Source: [Zimmermannella] faecalis ATCC 13722 (GTDB lineage: Bacteria; Actinomycetota; Actinomycetes; Actinomycetales; Microbacteriaceae). From it: a stretch of 64,000 nt of DNA. The notes under the pieces were generated by a model, which worked only from the letters and a program-made list of their open reading frames with translations, was not told where the DNA came from and made no database searches. The stretch is from assembly GCF_000381765.1 (NCBI RefSeq), contig NZ_KB907074.1, positions 310,001-374,000 on the forward strand. The letters are read 5' to 3'. Position numbers and translations under genes: made by a program. Shown piece by piece: positions 34,810 to 44,390 of the stretch. How positions within the stretch are numbered: the stretch's first letter is position 1; every line of letters begins with the position of its first letter.

Positions 34810-36519
34810 TCACGCCCAGTTCTTGTGCGGTGAGGTGTTGCCGACCCCGGCGTTGAAGACGTTGCACGGGTCGAGCTCCTTGTAGTGCTCCTCGAGCTCG
34901 GCCGGAACGTCGTACAGGCGGCCGAAGTTGTGCTCGGCGGGAATCGCCGCGCCGCGTTCGGTGAGTAGCTCCGTCATCCGCCGCTTCAGCTCGACCGTGT
35001 CGACGCCCTTCTTCGCGACGTGGTTCTGGTGGAGTACGTGGCAGAAGAAGTGGCCGTAGTACGCGCTCACCTCGAGCTGGTCGGCGATCTCTTGCGGGAG
35101 CACCTCGAGCCAGTCCTCATCGTCGCGGCGCAGGGCGACGTCGAAAGTGACCATGCCGCTGACCTTCTCGCGGTTGAGGTTGAAGTAGCGGGCGATTGCG
35201 CTCGCCGCGCCGAATCGCTGCAGCATCGCGCTCTGCGCCTCGTCATCGGTGCAGGTGAGGAACGCGCCGCCGCGCTCTGGCTCGGCGAAGAACTCGGTGA
35301 GCAGCGCCTCGAACTCGTTGCGCTGGAAGTCGCTGACCTCCATGATCAGGTGGTGTTCGAACCGGTCGCGGTACTCGAGCAGACGCTTCGGCAGCTGCTG
35401 GGGGAGCATGCCGAAGGCGGCCTGCGAGATCGTGTCGGCAAAGGTCTGCCCAAAGAACGGGAGCTTCGCGAACACGCCGTTCGCCCAGGTCTTCAGCGCG
35501 AACATGCGTCGCAGCTGGCGGCTGCCCGCGTACTTCAGGGAAACGAACGTGTCCTTTCCGTACTTCGCCGCGAGATCGAACGTGGCCCGGTCGAGATACT
35601 CGCCCGAGATCGGCAGCTGCCCGTCGGCGCTGAGCACGCGACGGCGCAGGTCTTCGAGTTCGCGGGGATCGTTCGTACCGATGTAGAAGGTCGTCGTGTG
35701 CGCATCCTTCGGGAACGTCGGGGTGCGCACCGCGAACACCATGATCTTGCCCGCGCAGCCAGATGCCTCAAACAGGAACTTCGGGTCGGCGTTATAGCGG
35801 GCGGGGGTTGGCGCGATCTCGCGGACGTGATCGCCGTACTCGGTTTCCCGCGAATCGGCCGGGGGAGGCGTGACGCTCGCGGCGTCCCAGTCGCCGCGCT
35901 GCAGCCGGTCGAGTATCTGCGCGGGGTCGTCGCCGAGCTCGATGCCGAGGTGGTTGACGAGCTCGACCTGGTTCTCGCTGTTCACGCGAGCGTAGATCGC
36001 GTGCTGAGTGAAGGCCGGGCCCTTGCGAACCTGGCTGCCGCCGGAGTTGTTCGCGATGCCACCGATGACGGACGCCCCGATCGAGGTCGAACCGATCACG
36101 GAGTGCGGTTCGCGGCCGTGGGGCGCGAGCGCGTCCTCGAGTTCGTGGAGTCGTGATCCGGCCAGGCAGACCGCTTCGTGGGCGTCGTTGATGAGATGGA
36201 TTTGGTCGATGCGCGTCGTCGAGATGATCACGACTTCGCGGTCGTAATCCTGGTCGCCGGGGCCCGAACCGCCGGTGAGGCCCGTGTTCGCGGCCTGCGT
36301 GATGACGATGAGGTCGTGATCCACCGCGACCTGCAATGACCGCCACATGTCGATAAGACTGCCGGGGCGGAGCACCGCGAGCACGCGCCCTGACCCAAAC
36401 CGGTTGCCGCGTGCGTACGGGCCCGTCGCGCGAGCGGAGGTGAGCACATGCGGCTTCCCCAAGATCTCGATGAACGCCTTGAGGGCGTCCTCCGAACCGC
36501 GGAACCGATCATCGTGCAT
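34810..36519 (-). CDS. dld: respiratory (quinone-linked) D-lactate dehydrogenase
   Basis: 569-residue FAD-dependent D-lactate dehydrogenase of the membrane-bound E. coli Dld type (about 571 residues). The FAD-binding domain shows QAANTGLTGGS, REVVIISTTRIDQIHLI and GREPHSVIGSTSIGASVIGGIANNSGGS. The C-terminal membrane-binding and cap parts follow, with RMFALKTW, HHLIMEVSD and EHNFGR. It oxidises D-lactate to pyruvate and passes electrons to menaquinone. No permease or regulator gene is adjacent. GGAAGG precedes the ATG at 36519. Confidence 0.93.
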   Translation of the reverse strand: MHDDRFRGSEDALKAFIEILGKPHVLTSARATGPYARGNRFGSGRVLAVLRPGSLIDMWRSLQVAVDHDLIVITQAANTGLTGGSGPGDQDYDREVVIISTTRIDQIHLINDAHEAVCLAGSRLHELEDALAPHGREPHSVIGSTSIGASVIGGIANNSGGSQVRKGPAFTQHAIYARVNSENQVELVNHLGIELGDDPAQILDRLQRGDWDAASVTPPPADSRETEYGDHVREIAPTPARYNADPKFLFEASGCAGKIMVFAVRTPTFPKDAHTTTFYIGTNDPRELEDLRRRVLSADGQLPISGEYLDRATFDLAAKYGKDTFVSLKYAGSRQLRRMFALKTWANGVFAKLPFFGQTFADTISQAAFGMLPQQLPKRLLEYRDRFEHHLIMEVSDFQRNEFEALLTEFFAEPERGGAFLTCTDDEAQSAMLQRFGAASAIARYFNLNREKVSGMVTFDVALRRDDEDWLEVLPQEIADQLEVSAYYGHFFCHVLHQNHVAKKGVDTVELKRRMTELLTERGAAIPAEHNFGRLYDVPAELEEHYKELDPCNVFNAGVGNTSPHKNWA

Positions 36520-36732
36520 AGTTGATCACTGCCTTCCATCAGGGGTCGACGAGCGGCTCGGTGCGTGTGTCAGTGGGAGGCACCGTGCGCCTGCTTCGTC
36601 GGTGACCTGCCAATCGTAGTTCGTTCGAAGCAGGGCGCGACCTGTTGTTCGGCAGTTCGGGACGCGAACGGTCTGCAATGGCACCGCTCCGCACCCGATG
36701 CAGACCTGATGAATTCGGGCGCTCCGAAACCT

Positions 36733-36797
36733 TCGCGAACTGACGGAAATTCGCGGCGTTTCCAATGAAAATGCCGCGAATTGCCGTCAGTTCGCGA
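36733..36797. repeat. long imperfect palindrome (65 bases)
   Basis: Two 25-base arms (36733-36757 and 36773-36797) pair with a single mismatch around a 15-base AT-rich centre that can itself pair partly (TTTC with GAAA). It is far from any stop codon of a gene read towards it and has no T-run, so it is a poor fit to a terminator. It may be a copy of a dispersed palindromic repeat or a non-autonomous element. Confidence 0.75.
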
Positions 36798-36830
36798 GGG
36801 TCGGGCTTGTCATGACCTTCGAAATGAAGG

Positions 36831-36873
36831 AGCCCCTCATCTGGGATTGAATCCCAGATGAGGGGCTGTTTTC
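36831..36873. terminator. hairpin terminator beside tRNA-Leu
   Basis: A 17-base perfect stem (36831-36847 with 36851-36867), 3-base loop, then GTTTTC on the plus strand. It lies just downstream of the minus-strand tRNA gene and could end its transcript, though the T-run is on the other side. Confidence 0.7.
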
Positions 36874-36880
36874 ATTCTGT

Positions 36881-36965
36881 GCGCGAGGGGGGACTTGAAC
36901 CCCCACGACCTAATACGGTCACTAGCACCTCAAGCTAGCGCGTCTACCTATTCCGCCACCCGCGC
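36881..36965 (-). tRNA. tRNA-Leu (anticodon GAG)
   Basis: 85-nucleotide class II tRNA read on the minus strand. A 7-base acceptor stem (GCGCGGG with CTCGCGC), D-arm GGCGGAATAGGTAGACGC and anticodon arm CTAGC-TTGAGGT-GCTAG with GAG in the loop are present. A long variable arm follows, then a T-arm with GTTCAAGTC. CCA is not encoded. No integrated element is seen at its 3' end. Confidence 0.95.
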
Positions 36966-37057
36966 AGGGTGTTTCGTGCTCGTGGGCACGAAGGACAACT
37001 TTAACGGGTGTTTCGGGTCGGCGCAAATCGAGGTACGCCGAGCCTAGGGTGGTGGGT

Positions 37058-38374
37058 ATGACTGCTCCGCATCCGCTTGAATCCGACCCCACCGTCGCCA
37101 TGACGCGCGACCTCATTCGCATTGACACGCAGAACTGGGGCAACGGCAAGAGCTCGGGGGAGCGGGAGGCGACGGAGTACCTCGCTGCCAAGCTTCGAGA
37201 CCTCGGCAGTGAGCCAGTGATCTTCGAGTCCGAGCCCAACCGTGCGAGCGTCGTCGCACGCATCCCCGGCCGGAACCCAAACAAGCCCGCGCTCGTCGTG
37301 CACGGGCACACCGATGTCGTCCCCGCTGACGCGACCCACTGGAGCGTCGACCCGTTCGCCGCCGAGGTGCGCGACGGCATGATCTGGGGTCGCGGCGCCG
37401 TCGACATGAAGAACATGGACGCGATGATCGTGACGGCGCTCGAACGCATCATCGCCTCGGGGGACCTGCCCGAGCGCGAGCTGATCGTCGCGTTCTTCGC
37501 CGACGAAGAAGACGGTGGCAAGCTCGGTGCGCACTGGGCCGTCGACCACCGTCCCGAACTGTTCGCGGGAGCGACCGAGGCGATCAGTGAGGTGGGCGGA
37601 TACTCGGTGCACGTCGACGGGCACCGCGCGTACCTGTTGCAGACGGGGGAAAAGGCAATGATCTGGCTGCGCCTGCGGGCGCGACGCCCCTCGGGGCACG
37701 GATCGAAGGTGGTGCCGGCTGAAGACAACGCCGTCACCGAGCTTGCGCGCGCGATCGTGCGGCTCACGAACCACGACTGGCCGGTGCAACTCAATGAGAC
37801 GTCGACCGAAATGATTCATGCGCTGAGCGCGCTCACGGGCGCCGACTTCGAGTCGGTCGCTCCCGACGAACTCGCGCTCCGCGGCGGTGACGCGGCCGCC
37901 TGGCTGCGAGCGTCACTTCGCACAACCGCGAATCCGACGATGCTCGACGGCGGGTACAAGCACAACGTCATTCCCGAGACCGCATCGGTCGCGATCGACG
38001 TGCGCCCGCTCCCGGGCCAGGAAGCTGACGTGCTCGACGAGATTCAGCGCCTCGTCGGCGACGGCATTGAGGTCGAGGTCGACTGGCAGGCGATCGGGGC
38101 GCAGGCGCCCTCGACGGGCGCGCTTGTCGACGCGAGCCTCGCATCGCTCCGCGCATTCGACCCCGACGCACGGATCATTCCGTACCTCCTTCCGGCCGGC
38201 ACCGACAATAAGTCGCTCGCGCGCCTCGGCATCGACGGCTACGGATTCGCGCCCCTGCAACTGCCCGCGGAGCTGAACTTCCCCGCGATGTTCCACGGCG
38301 TGGACGAGCGCGTGCCGCTGGAGTCACTCGTGTTCGGGCGGAACGTGCTCGAACACTTCCTGCGCAACTACTAG
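37058..38374 (+). CDS. M20/M28-family metallopeptidase (dipeptidase or deacylase)
   Basis: 438-residue zinc-dependent exopeptidase or amidohydrolase of the M20 (ArgE/DapE/CPG2) family. HGHTDVVPA carries the first metal histidine and aspartate, and the catalytic Glu pair is in FFADEEDGG. GRGAVDMKNMD supplies the bridging aspartate, and the C-terminal FHGVDERVPLE the last histidine. The dimerisation insert is present in the middle. Actinobacterial members are usually annotated as dipeptidases; substrate is not evident. I use the ATG at 37058; a GTG three codons before is open. Confidence 0.88.
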   Translation: MTAPHPLESDPTVAMTRDLIRIDTQNWGNGKSSGEREATEYLAAKLRDLGSEPVIFESEPNRASVVARIPGRNPNKPALVVHGHTDVVPADATHWSVDPFAAEVRDGMIWGRGAVDMKNMDAMIVTALERIIASGDLPERELIVAFFADEEDGGKLGAHWAVDHRPELFAGATEAISEVGGYSVHVDGHRAYLLQTGEKAMIWLRLRARRPSGHGSKVVPAEDNAVTELARAIVRLTNHDWPVQLNETSTEMIHALSALTGADFESVAPDELALRGGDAAAWLRASLRTTANPTMLDGGYKHNVIPETASVAIDVRPLPGQEADVLDEIQRLVGDGIEVEVDWQAIGAQAPSTGALVDASLASLRAFDPDARIIPYLLPAGTDNKSLARLGIDGYGFAPLQLPAELNFPAMFHGVDERVPLESLVFGRNVLEHFLRNY

Positions 38375-38485
38375 CGCACGGTGCAGCGCCGCCAATTTCG
38401 ACTTGGCGGCGCGTAGTATCGGCGCCTGGGCCGAACGGTGCATGACCGGGCCCCAGTGATTTTCGACCCCGAAGGAGAAGTGCCG

Positions 38486-39334
38486 ATGGGCTGGTTTGAG
38501 GCGATCGTGCTCGCGATCGTGCAGGGCCTGACCGAGTTCCTGCCGATCTCGTCGAGCGCGCACATTCGGGTGGCCGGGCTCGCGATGGGCATGGACGACC
38601 CGGGCGCGACCTTCACCGCGATCATCCAGGTCGGCACCGAGCTCGCGGTGGTCGTCTGCTTCTGGAAAGACATCGTTCGCATCATCACGCGATGGTTCCA
38701 GTCGCTCACCGGCAAGGTCGCGCGCAACGATCCCGACGCTCGCATGGGGTGGCTCATCATCATCGGCTCAGTGCCGATCGTCCTCCTCGGTGTGCTGCTG
38801 CAAGACCTCATTCGCACCCAGTTCCGATCGCTGTGGATTATTGCGATCTCGCTCATCGTGTTCGGCATCATTCTCGGCCTCGCCGACGTGCTCGCGCGCC
38901 GCGTCAAAACGCTCGAGCACCTCGGCTGGAAAGACGGCTTAATCTACGGCTTCGCGCAGGCGCTCGCGCTCATCCCCGGCGTCTCGCGGTCGGGCGGCAC
39001 GATCACGGCGGGGCGCCTCATGGGCTATGACCGGCCGTCGGCGGCGCGCTACGCGTTCCTGCTTGCGATTCCGGCCGTGCTTGGTTCGGGCGGGTACGAA
39101 CTCGTCGGTGCGCTCACCGAGGACAACCCCACGGGTGCACCGCTCAACTGGGGCGCGACGCTGCTCGCCACCGTGATTGCGTTCGCCGTCGGCTGGGCGG
39201 TCATCAAGTTCCTCATGAAGTGGGTCGAGACGCGCAGCTTTATGCCGTTCGTGCTGTACCGCATTGCCCTCGGAACCGTGCTCATCATTCTGCTGATCAC
39301 CGGTGTTGTCAGCCCGCTCGCGGGCAGTGCCTAG
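38486..39334 (+). CDS. uppP: undecaprenyl-diphosphatase
   Basis: 282-residue membrane phosphatase (BacA/UppP) that recycles undecaprenyl diphosphate to the monophosphate lipid carrier for cell wall synthesis; high levels give bacitracin resistance. The start [27 protein letters not shown] contains the conserved E-x3-P-x-S-S-S-A-H motif, and the second motif [20 protein letters not shown] is present. About eight hydrophobic segments. GAAGGAG precedes the ATG at 38486; the longer frame upstream is not used. mshC follows after 27 bases. Confidence 0.95.
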   Translation: MGWFEAIVLAIVQGLTEFLPISSSAHIRVAGLAMGMDDPGATFTAIIQVGTELAVVVCFWKDIVRIITRWFQSLTGKVARNDPDARMGWLIIIGSVPIVLLGVLLQDLIRTQFRSLWIIAISLIVFGIILGLADVLARRVKTLEHLGWKDGLIYGFAQALALIPGVSRSGGTITAGRLMGYDRPSAARYAFLLAIPAVLGSGGYELVGALTEDNPTGAPLNWGATLLATVIAFAVGWAVIKFLMKWVETRSFMPFVLYRIALGTVLIILLITGVVSPLAGSA

Positions 39335-39361
39335 CGAGTGGCGCGAGGCTAGACTGTCGGG

Positions 39362-40612
39362 GTGAAGCGTATCGACTCCTGGCCCCGCCCCGAAGTTCCC
39401 GAGCTTGAGGGCCGAGCGGTTCCGGTTCGACTTTTCGACTCCGCGGCCGACGATGTTCGTCCCCTCGAGGCGGATGCGGACGGTCGCGTCCGGCTGTACG
39501 TGTGTGGCATCACGCCGTACGACGCCACGCACCTCGGGCATGCCGCGACCTATGTCGCGTTCGACTCGCTCATCCGTGCTCTTCGACAGTCTGGCGTCGA
39601 GGTTGAGTATGCCCAGAACGTGACCGACGTCGACGACCCGCTGCTCGAGCGCGCCGAGAAGACCGGCGTTGCTTGGGAAGAGCTCGCGGAGTCGCAGACT
39701 GACCTTTTCCGTGGCGATATGGCCGCGCTGCGCGTGATTCCGCCGCAGTCGTACGTGCGCGTCAAGGACGTCGTCACCGAGATCGCGGAGTTCGTCGACC
39801 AGCTCGTGGCCGACGGGTTCGGCTATACCGTGCCGACCCTTGGGGCCGCAGGCGACGACGTCTACTTTGACGTCACTGCGGCACAGAACACGGGGCTGTA
39901 TCAGCTCGGTGCCTCGAGCCACTACTCGCCGGCACGGCTCGCGGAAGCCTTCGAGGAGTTTGGCGGCGACCCAGAGCGGCCCGGTAAGCGCTCGCCGTTC
40001 GACCCGCTGCTGTGGCGCGCGGAGCGTCCGGGGGAGCCGAGCTGGGATGCGAGCGTCGGCCGGGGCCGTCCCGGCTGGCACGTCGAATGCGCCGTCATCG
40101 CGACGAGCGAGCTCGGGCCGCAGGTGACGGTGCAGGCGGGCGGCCGCGACCTTCGGTTCCCGCATCACGAGATGACCGCAGCGCACGCGAGCGCAATCAC
40201 CGGCAAGCCCTTCGCGCGGCACTTCTCCCACGCTGGTCTCGTGGCCTACGAGGGCACGAAAATGTCGAAATCCCTCGGCAACCTCGTGCTTGTGTCGAAC
40301 CTCACGGCTGCTGGCCACGACGCGCGGGCGGTTCGCCTCGCGGTGCTCTGCCACCACTACCGCAGCGACTGGGAATGGACCGACGCCGACCTCGCCAACA
40401 ACGAGGCCCGGCTCGAGTCGTGGCTCGCCGCCGCGGCGCGCGCAACCGGGGCGGGCAACGTCGTGTCCGACCGCATGCGCGAGCGCATCGCGAACGATCT
40501 CGACACGACCGGCGTCATCGCAATCGTTGACGAATGGGCGGCAGCCGAGGAGCCCGAGGCAGCGGTGGTCGACGCGGTCGACGCCCTGCTCGGAATCGAC
40601 CTGCGCGGCTAG
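39362..40612 (+). CDS. mshC: cysteine-mycothiol precursor ligase MshC
   Basis: 416-residue ATP-dependent ligase joining cysteine to GlcN-Ins in mycothiol synthesis, homologous to cysteinyl-tRNA synthetase but without its C-terminal tRNA-binding part. The start MKRIDSWPRPEVPEL and YVCGITPYDATHLGHAATY (HIGH-like site with zinc Cys) are typical of MshC. The GWHVECA zinc site, HHEMTAAHA and KMSKSLGN follow. Its presence marks the organism as a mycothiol-making actinobacterium. It ends overlapping the converging PAC2 gene by 4 bases. Confidence 0.95.
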   Translation: MKRIDSWPRPEVPELEGRAVPVRLFDSAADDVRPLEADADGRVRLYVCGITPYDATHLGHAATYVAFDSLIRALRQSGVEVEYAQNVTDVDDPLLERAEKTGVAWEELAESQTDLFRGDMAALRVIPPQSYVRVKDVVTEIAEFVDQLVADGFGYTVPTLGAAGDDVYFDVTAAQNTGLYQLGASSHYSPARLAEAFEEFGGDPERPGKRSPFDPLLWRAERPGEPSWDASVGRGRPGWHVECAVIATSELGPQVTVQAGGRDLRFPHHEMTAAHASAITGKPFARHFSHAGLVAYEGTKMSKSLGNLVLVSNLTAAGHDARAVRLAVLCHHYRSDWEWTDADLANNEARLESWLAAAARATGAGNVVSDRMRERIANDLDTTGVIAIVDEWAAAEEPEAAVVDAVDALLGIDLRG

Positions 40613-41634
40613 CGATCCTCGGATGAGTCGGGCTCGCCGTTCGAGTCCGGCTCGTCATCGGAGTTCGGGCCGTCGTCGGCGGCGTCGTCGCGCGAATCGT
40701 CGCGACCGGGCGCATCCTTCGCCGACGACGAGAGGTCGCCGAGCTGTGCCTTGCCGCCGCCACGGGCGGTCGGCTCGTTTCCGTCGGCAAGGAACCGTTC
40801 AAACTCGGCGGCGATTGCCTCGCCCGTCGCGGCCTCGGAGTCGACGACATCGCGGGTCTGTTCGAGGTACTCGACGTAGCCGCGCAACTCGTCGTCAGAC
40901 TCGACCGCCTCGGTGACACGTTCCTCCCAGGCTGACGCGTCGTCGCGGAGGTGATCAGAGCTGATGTCGACCTTGAGGAGTTTCGCGAGTTCGTTGACGA
41001 GCGAGAGGGAGGCCTTCGGGTTCGGCAGTTCGGGCGACTGCGCGTAGTGGGGCACCGACGCCCACATCGACACGACCTCAATGCCGGCGCGGTGCGCCTC
41101 TTCGGCAATCGCCGACAGCACGCCAGTCGGGCCCTCGTACGTCGACCCCTCGATATCGAGTTCGCGCTGCGGCCCCTCATCATCACTGCTGAGGTACACG
41201 AGGATGTCTCGGGTGTGGGGCGCGTCGGCGAGCAGCGCTCCGACGAGCACAATGCTGGAAATATCGACGCGCTCGCAGGCCGCGATGACCTCGCTCGCGT
41301 ATCGGCGCCAGCGGAAGTTCGGCTCAACGCCGGTCAGCGTGTAGATGCGGCCACCGCGGACCGGGCCGGCAATTGTCGCGCCCGGCCAGCGGATGACGCG
41401 CTGCCCGTCGCCGCCGAGCTCCACGCGCGGGCGGGCGACCGTGTAGTCGAAGTAGTCCTCGTCTTCGAGACGCTCGACAAGCAGGTCGACGTCGAGCTGA
41501 TCCTGGAGTTCGCTCACCGCGGCGCTCGCCGATTCCCCGGCGTCGTTCCACCCTTGCAATGCGACGACGAGCGTGTTCCCCGAAGCAAACGCATTCGGTC
41601 GATCGAAGTTCGGCAGGGGAAGCTGTGACGTCAC
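40609..41634 (-). CDS. PAC2-family protein
   Basis: 341-residue PAC2 (proteasome assembly chaperone-like) protein with the opening VVALQGWNDAGESASAAVSEL, EDYFDYTVARPRVEL, and ASVPHYAQSPELPNPKASLSLVNEL motif. A long acidic, low-complexity tail rich in D, S and G follows from about residue 300. Bacterial PAC2 proteins are of unknown role; the name comes from the archaeal and eukaryotic chaperone. Interestingly the window has no proteasome genes. The gene lies opposite mshC and divergent from the HAD phosphatase. Confidence 0.88.
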   Translation of the reverse strand: MTSQLPLPNFDRPNAFASGNTLVVALQGWNDAGESASAAVSELQDQLDVDLLVERLEDEDYFDYTVARPRVELGGDGQRVIRWPGATIAGPVRGGRIYTLTGVEPNFRWRRYASEVIAACERVDISSIVLVGALLADAPHTRDILVYLSSDDEGPQRELDIEGSTYEGPTGVLSAIAEEAHRAGIEVVSMWASVPHYAQSPELPNPKASLSLVNELAKLLKVDISSDHLRDDASAWEERVTEAVESDDELRGYVEYLEQTRDVVDSEAATGEAIAAEFERFLADGNEPTARGGGKAQLGDLSSSAKDAPGRDDSRDDAADDGPNSDDEPDSNGEPDSSEDR

Positions 41635-41710
41635 TCGGGTTCTCCATCGGAATCGGGGGTTCCCACCACCCTACGACCTTCGACCCCCGCGATCGGTAGG
41701 ATTGATGCCT

Positions 41711-42427
41711 ATGACCGCCCGCGCACCCGTCGCCGTTCTCTGGGATATGGACGGCACCCTCGCCGACACCGAGCCGCACTGGCTTCGGGCGCAGTCGGCG
41801 CTCCTCGCGCGCCACGGACTGCCCGCCCTCACCCGCGAACAAGAGCTCAAACTCGTCGGCGCGTCTCCCGAGATCTCCGTGGGGATGTTCCAGCGTCTCG
41901 GCATGACGATTGACCCCGAAGTGATGCTCGATGAGGTCTACGACGACGTTTGTGAGAGCGTGGCCGACGGTGTGGCCTGGCGACCGGGCGCGGTCGAGCT
42001 CCTCGCCGACCTCAACGCGCACCGAGTGCCCACTGCGCTCGTCACGAATTCGAGTCGGCCCCTCGCCGACGTCGTGCTCGATCACCTCCATGGCGGCGAG
42101 TTCACGATCACCGTGACGAGCAGCGACGTGCGCCCCGGGAAGCCGGATCCCGCACCCTTCCTGTTCGCGGCCGCGCGACTCGGCGTCGACCCGGCCGACT
42201 GCCTCGTGATCGAAGACTCGATGAACGGGATTCGCGGCGCACTGGCCGCAGGCTGCGTGACCCTCGCGGTGCCGCACGGCATGCGCATCCCGCCGAGCCC
42301 CGACTATGTGCTGCGCGAGTCGCTGCGGGGCCTCGACTGGGCACATCTGCGCGACCTGTACGCCGCGTTCCGCGCACAACCGACCAACCCGACCGACGTA
42401 TCCGATGCAGGAGCCCCCACCGAATGA
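41711..42427 (+). CDS. HAD-superfamily phosphatase
   Basis: 238-residue HAD hydrolase of subfamily IA: motif I VLWDMDGTLADTEP (residues 9-22, Asp nucleophile and the second Asp), motif II ALVTNSS, the conserved lysine in RPGKPDPAPF and motif III VIEDSMNGI. The alpha-helical cap between motifs I and II places it with the phosphoglycolate or beta-phosphoglucomutase-like branch. Substrate unknown. It overlaps trmI by 4 bases. ATGs at 41705 and 41711 are both open; the second has better spacing to AGGA. Confidence 0.87.
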   Translation: MTARAPVAVLWDMDGTLADTEPHWLRAQSALLARHGLPALTREQELKLVGASPEISVGMFQRLGMTIDPEVMLDEVYDDVCESVADGVAWRPGAVELLADLNAHRVPTALVTNSSRPLADVVLDHLHGGEFTITVTSSDVRPGKPDPAPFLFAAARLGVDPADCLVIEDSMNGIRGALAAGCVTLAVPHGMRIPPSPDYVLRESLRGLDWAHLRDLYAAFRAQPTNPTDVSDAGAPTE

Positions 42428-43470
42428 TTCAGTCGCCGCCGTCAGGCCCGTTTCGCGCCGGTGAGCGCGTGCAACTCACCGACCCGAAGGGGCGCCTCAC
42501 GACCACCTGGCTCACCGACGGCGGGCGCGTGCACTCGCAGTACGGCACGATCGAGCACGCCGAAATCATCGGGCTGCCCGACGGCTCGGTCGTTACGTCG
42601 ACCGGCGGGATGGAGTACCTCGCGCTGCGACCCCTGCTCACCGACGTCATCATGTCGATGCCGCGCGGCGCCGCGATCATCTATCCGAAGGACTCGGCGA
42701 TGATTCTTGCGAAGGCCGACATTCGACCCGGCACGCGCGTTGTCGAGGCTGGTGTTGGGTCGGGCGCCCTCTCGCTCTGGCTCCTGCGCATGCTCGCAGG
42801 CGAAGGGGAACTGATCAGCTTCGAGCGCCGCGAGGAGTTTGCCGAAGTGGCGCGCGGGAACGTCGAGAGCGTCTTCGGTGGCCCGCCGAAAAACTGGCGC
42901 ATCGCTATTGGCGACTTGCAAGAGGCCCTGCCACGGGAGTGCGAACCCGGTTCGGTTGACCGAGTCGTGCTCGACATGCTCGCGCCGTGGGAGTGCCTGC
43001 CAACCGTTGCCGAGGCACTCGTGCCCGGCGGCGTGCTGGTTTGCTACGTCGCGACGGTGACCCAGCTCTCGCGCGTCGCCGAAGCAATTCGCGAACATGG
43101 TGGCTTCACCGAGCCCGACGCCGACGAGACGATGGTGCGGGGATGGCACGTCGAGGGGCTCGCGGTGAGGCCAGACCACCGCATGGTGGCGCACACCGGA
43201 TTCCTGCTCACCGCGCGCCGACTCGCGCCGGGCACGACCCTGCCGCTGAAGCGGCAGACCTCGAAGACGGCAGGCACTGACGCCGACCGCGAAGCCTGGA
43301 CGCCGAGCGACGCCGATGCCTGGACGCCCGACGCGGTGGGGGAACGGCACGTCAGCGACAAGGTGCTCCGAAAGCGCGGGCGTGAGGCGCGGCGAGGCGC
43401 ACAGCACGCGAGCCGGTCAGAAGGGGAGATACTGGATGCGACCGAAACAGAAGGACTTGATCACGCGTGA
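42424..43470 (+). CDS. trmI: tRNA (adenine-N1)-methyltransferase TrmI
   Basis: 348-residue SAM-dependent enzyme making m1A58 in the T-loop of tRNAs. The N-terminal small domain (FRAGERVQLTDPKGR) is followed by a Rossmann fold: VVEAGVGSGALSLWLLR as motif I, LISFERREEFAEVAR and VVLDMLAPWECL. The C-terminal tail beyond residue 290 is charged and low in complexity (AWTPSDADAWTPDAVGE). In mycobacteria this gene leads the proteasome cluster; here two FKBP lipoprotein genes come next instead. Confidence 0.93.
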   Translation: MIQSPPSGPFRAGERVQLTDPKGRLTTTWLTDGGRVHSQYGTIEHAEIIGLPDGSVVTSTGGMEYLALRPLLTDVIMSMPRGAAIIYPKDSAMILAKADIRPGTRVVEAGVGSGALSLWLLRMLAGEGELISFERREEFAEVARGNVESVFGGPPKNWRIAIGDLQEALPRECEPGSVDRVVLDMLAPWECLPTVAEALVPGGVLVCYVATVTQLSRVAEAIREHGGFTEPDADETMVRGWHVEGLAVRPDHRMVAHTGFLLTARRLAPGTTLPLKRQTSKTAGTDADREAWTPSDADAWTPDAVGERHVSDKVLRKRGREARRGAQHASRSEGEILDATETEGLDHA

Positions 43471-44390
43471 TTGCACCACGACGCCTCGCCCGTATCGGCC
43501 TCGCCGGTAGCCTCATCATTCCCGCCGTCGCGCTGGCAGCCTGCGCGCAGGTGCCCTCGAGCGAGCTCGTGAGCTCGTGCACGCCAGCCGAGTCGGTTCA
43601 GGTGGAGCACACTGGCGGGAGCGGCACCGGCCCAGTCATCAACGACGGCGGTATCGCCGAGTTCACGTTCAGCGTCACCCTCGCGAACGGCACCGAGGTG
43701 TTCCCCGAGACGTCGATCAACCCCGATGCGAACGGCAACCCGCTGCCGGTGAATACCGCCGCGCTCGGCGACGCCGGCATGGTGGGCGTTGAAGAGGCGA
43801 TGCAGTGCGCAACGAGCGGCGAACACATCACCGCGACGATGGAGCTGCAGCAGATCTTCTCGGGCGACATGTTCCAGTTCACCGAGGAGCAGCTCACGGC
43901 AACCGCGACGGTTGAGATCAATGTTGAACGGGTCTATCACTCGGCGGCCACCGGGAGCATCGCCCCGCAGCACAACGGTATTCCCGCGGTCGTGACGGCC
44001 CCCGACGGCACTCCCGGGGTGACGATGCCGAACGAGGCTGCGCCAACCGAGGTGCGGAGCGCGACGACGATCGCGGGGAACGGCCCGGCGCTCAAGGCCG
44101 GCGACACGATCACGGCCCAGTTCTCGGCGTTCGAATGGACGTCATCGACGCAGATCGCTACTTCGTGGGGCGGTAAGGCACCGATCCAGACTGAGATCGG
44201 TGCCGACAACGACGGGCTCTTCGGCGCGACAGCCGAACTCCAGGGCGTGCAGGTTGGCTCGCAGCGCGTCATTGTCGTGCCCGCCGCGACGGTGGCGGCG
44301 AACACCGCGGCTGGCACGATGCCGGTCGGGAACGGCGACGCGATCGTGCTCGTCATCGACATCCTCGGCTCGACCCCGGCCGAACAATGA
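43467..44390 (+). CDS. lipoprotein, degenerate FKBP-like peptidyl-prolyl isomerase
   Basis: 307-residue exported lipoprotein: a signal peptide with the lipobox LAAC at the processing site (cysteine about residue 26), then a soluble part that resembles two weak FKBP-like folds. The second (AGDTITAQFSAFEWTSSTQIATSWGG...VIVVPAATVA) keeps FKBP shape but lacks most active-site aromatic residues. It overlaps both neighbours by 4 bases and the next gene is another lipoprotein FKBP, so the pair works together outside the membrane, perhaps in protein folding. Isomerase activity is uncertain. Confidence 0.8.
   Translation: MIAPRRLARIGLAGSLIIPAVALAACAQVPSSELVSSCTPAESVQVEHTGGSGTGPVINDGGIAEFTFSVTLANGTEVFPETSINPDANGNPLPVNTAALGDAGMVGVEEAMQCATSGEHITATMELQQIFSGDMFQFTEEQLTATATVEINVERVYHSAATGSIAPQHNGIPAVVTAPDGTPGVTMPNEAAPTEVRSATTIAGNGPALKAGDTITAQFSAFEWTSSTQIATSWGGKAPIQTEIGADNDGLFGATAELQGVQVGSQRVIVVPAATVAANTAAGTMPVGNGDAIVLVIDILGSTPAEQ

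Larger units (their letters stand above)
36520..36880. other. 361-base intergenic region between dld and tRNA-Leu
   Basis: No gene is supported here. The first 200 bases hold the presumed dld promoter, with no recognisable operator. The rest holds a long palindrome (36733-36797) and a terminator hairpin (36831-36867). Confidence 0.7.

Noticed and set aside
36881-36965. tRNA-Leu as an attachment site of an integrated element
   Set aside because: Flanking genes are ordinary chromosome, with no integrase and no repeat of the tRNA 3' end seen nearby.
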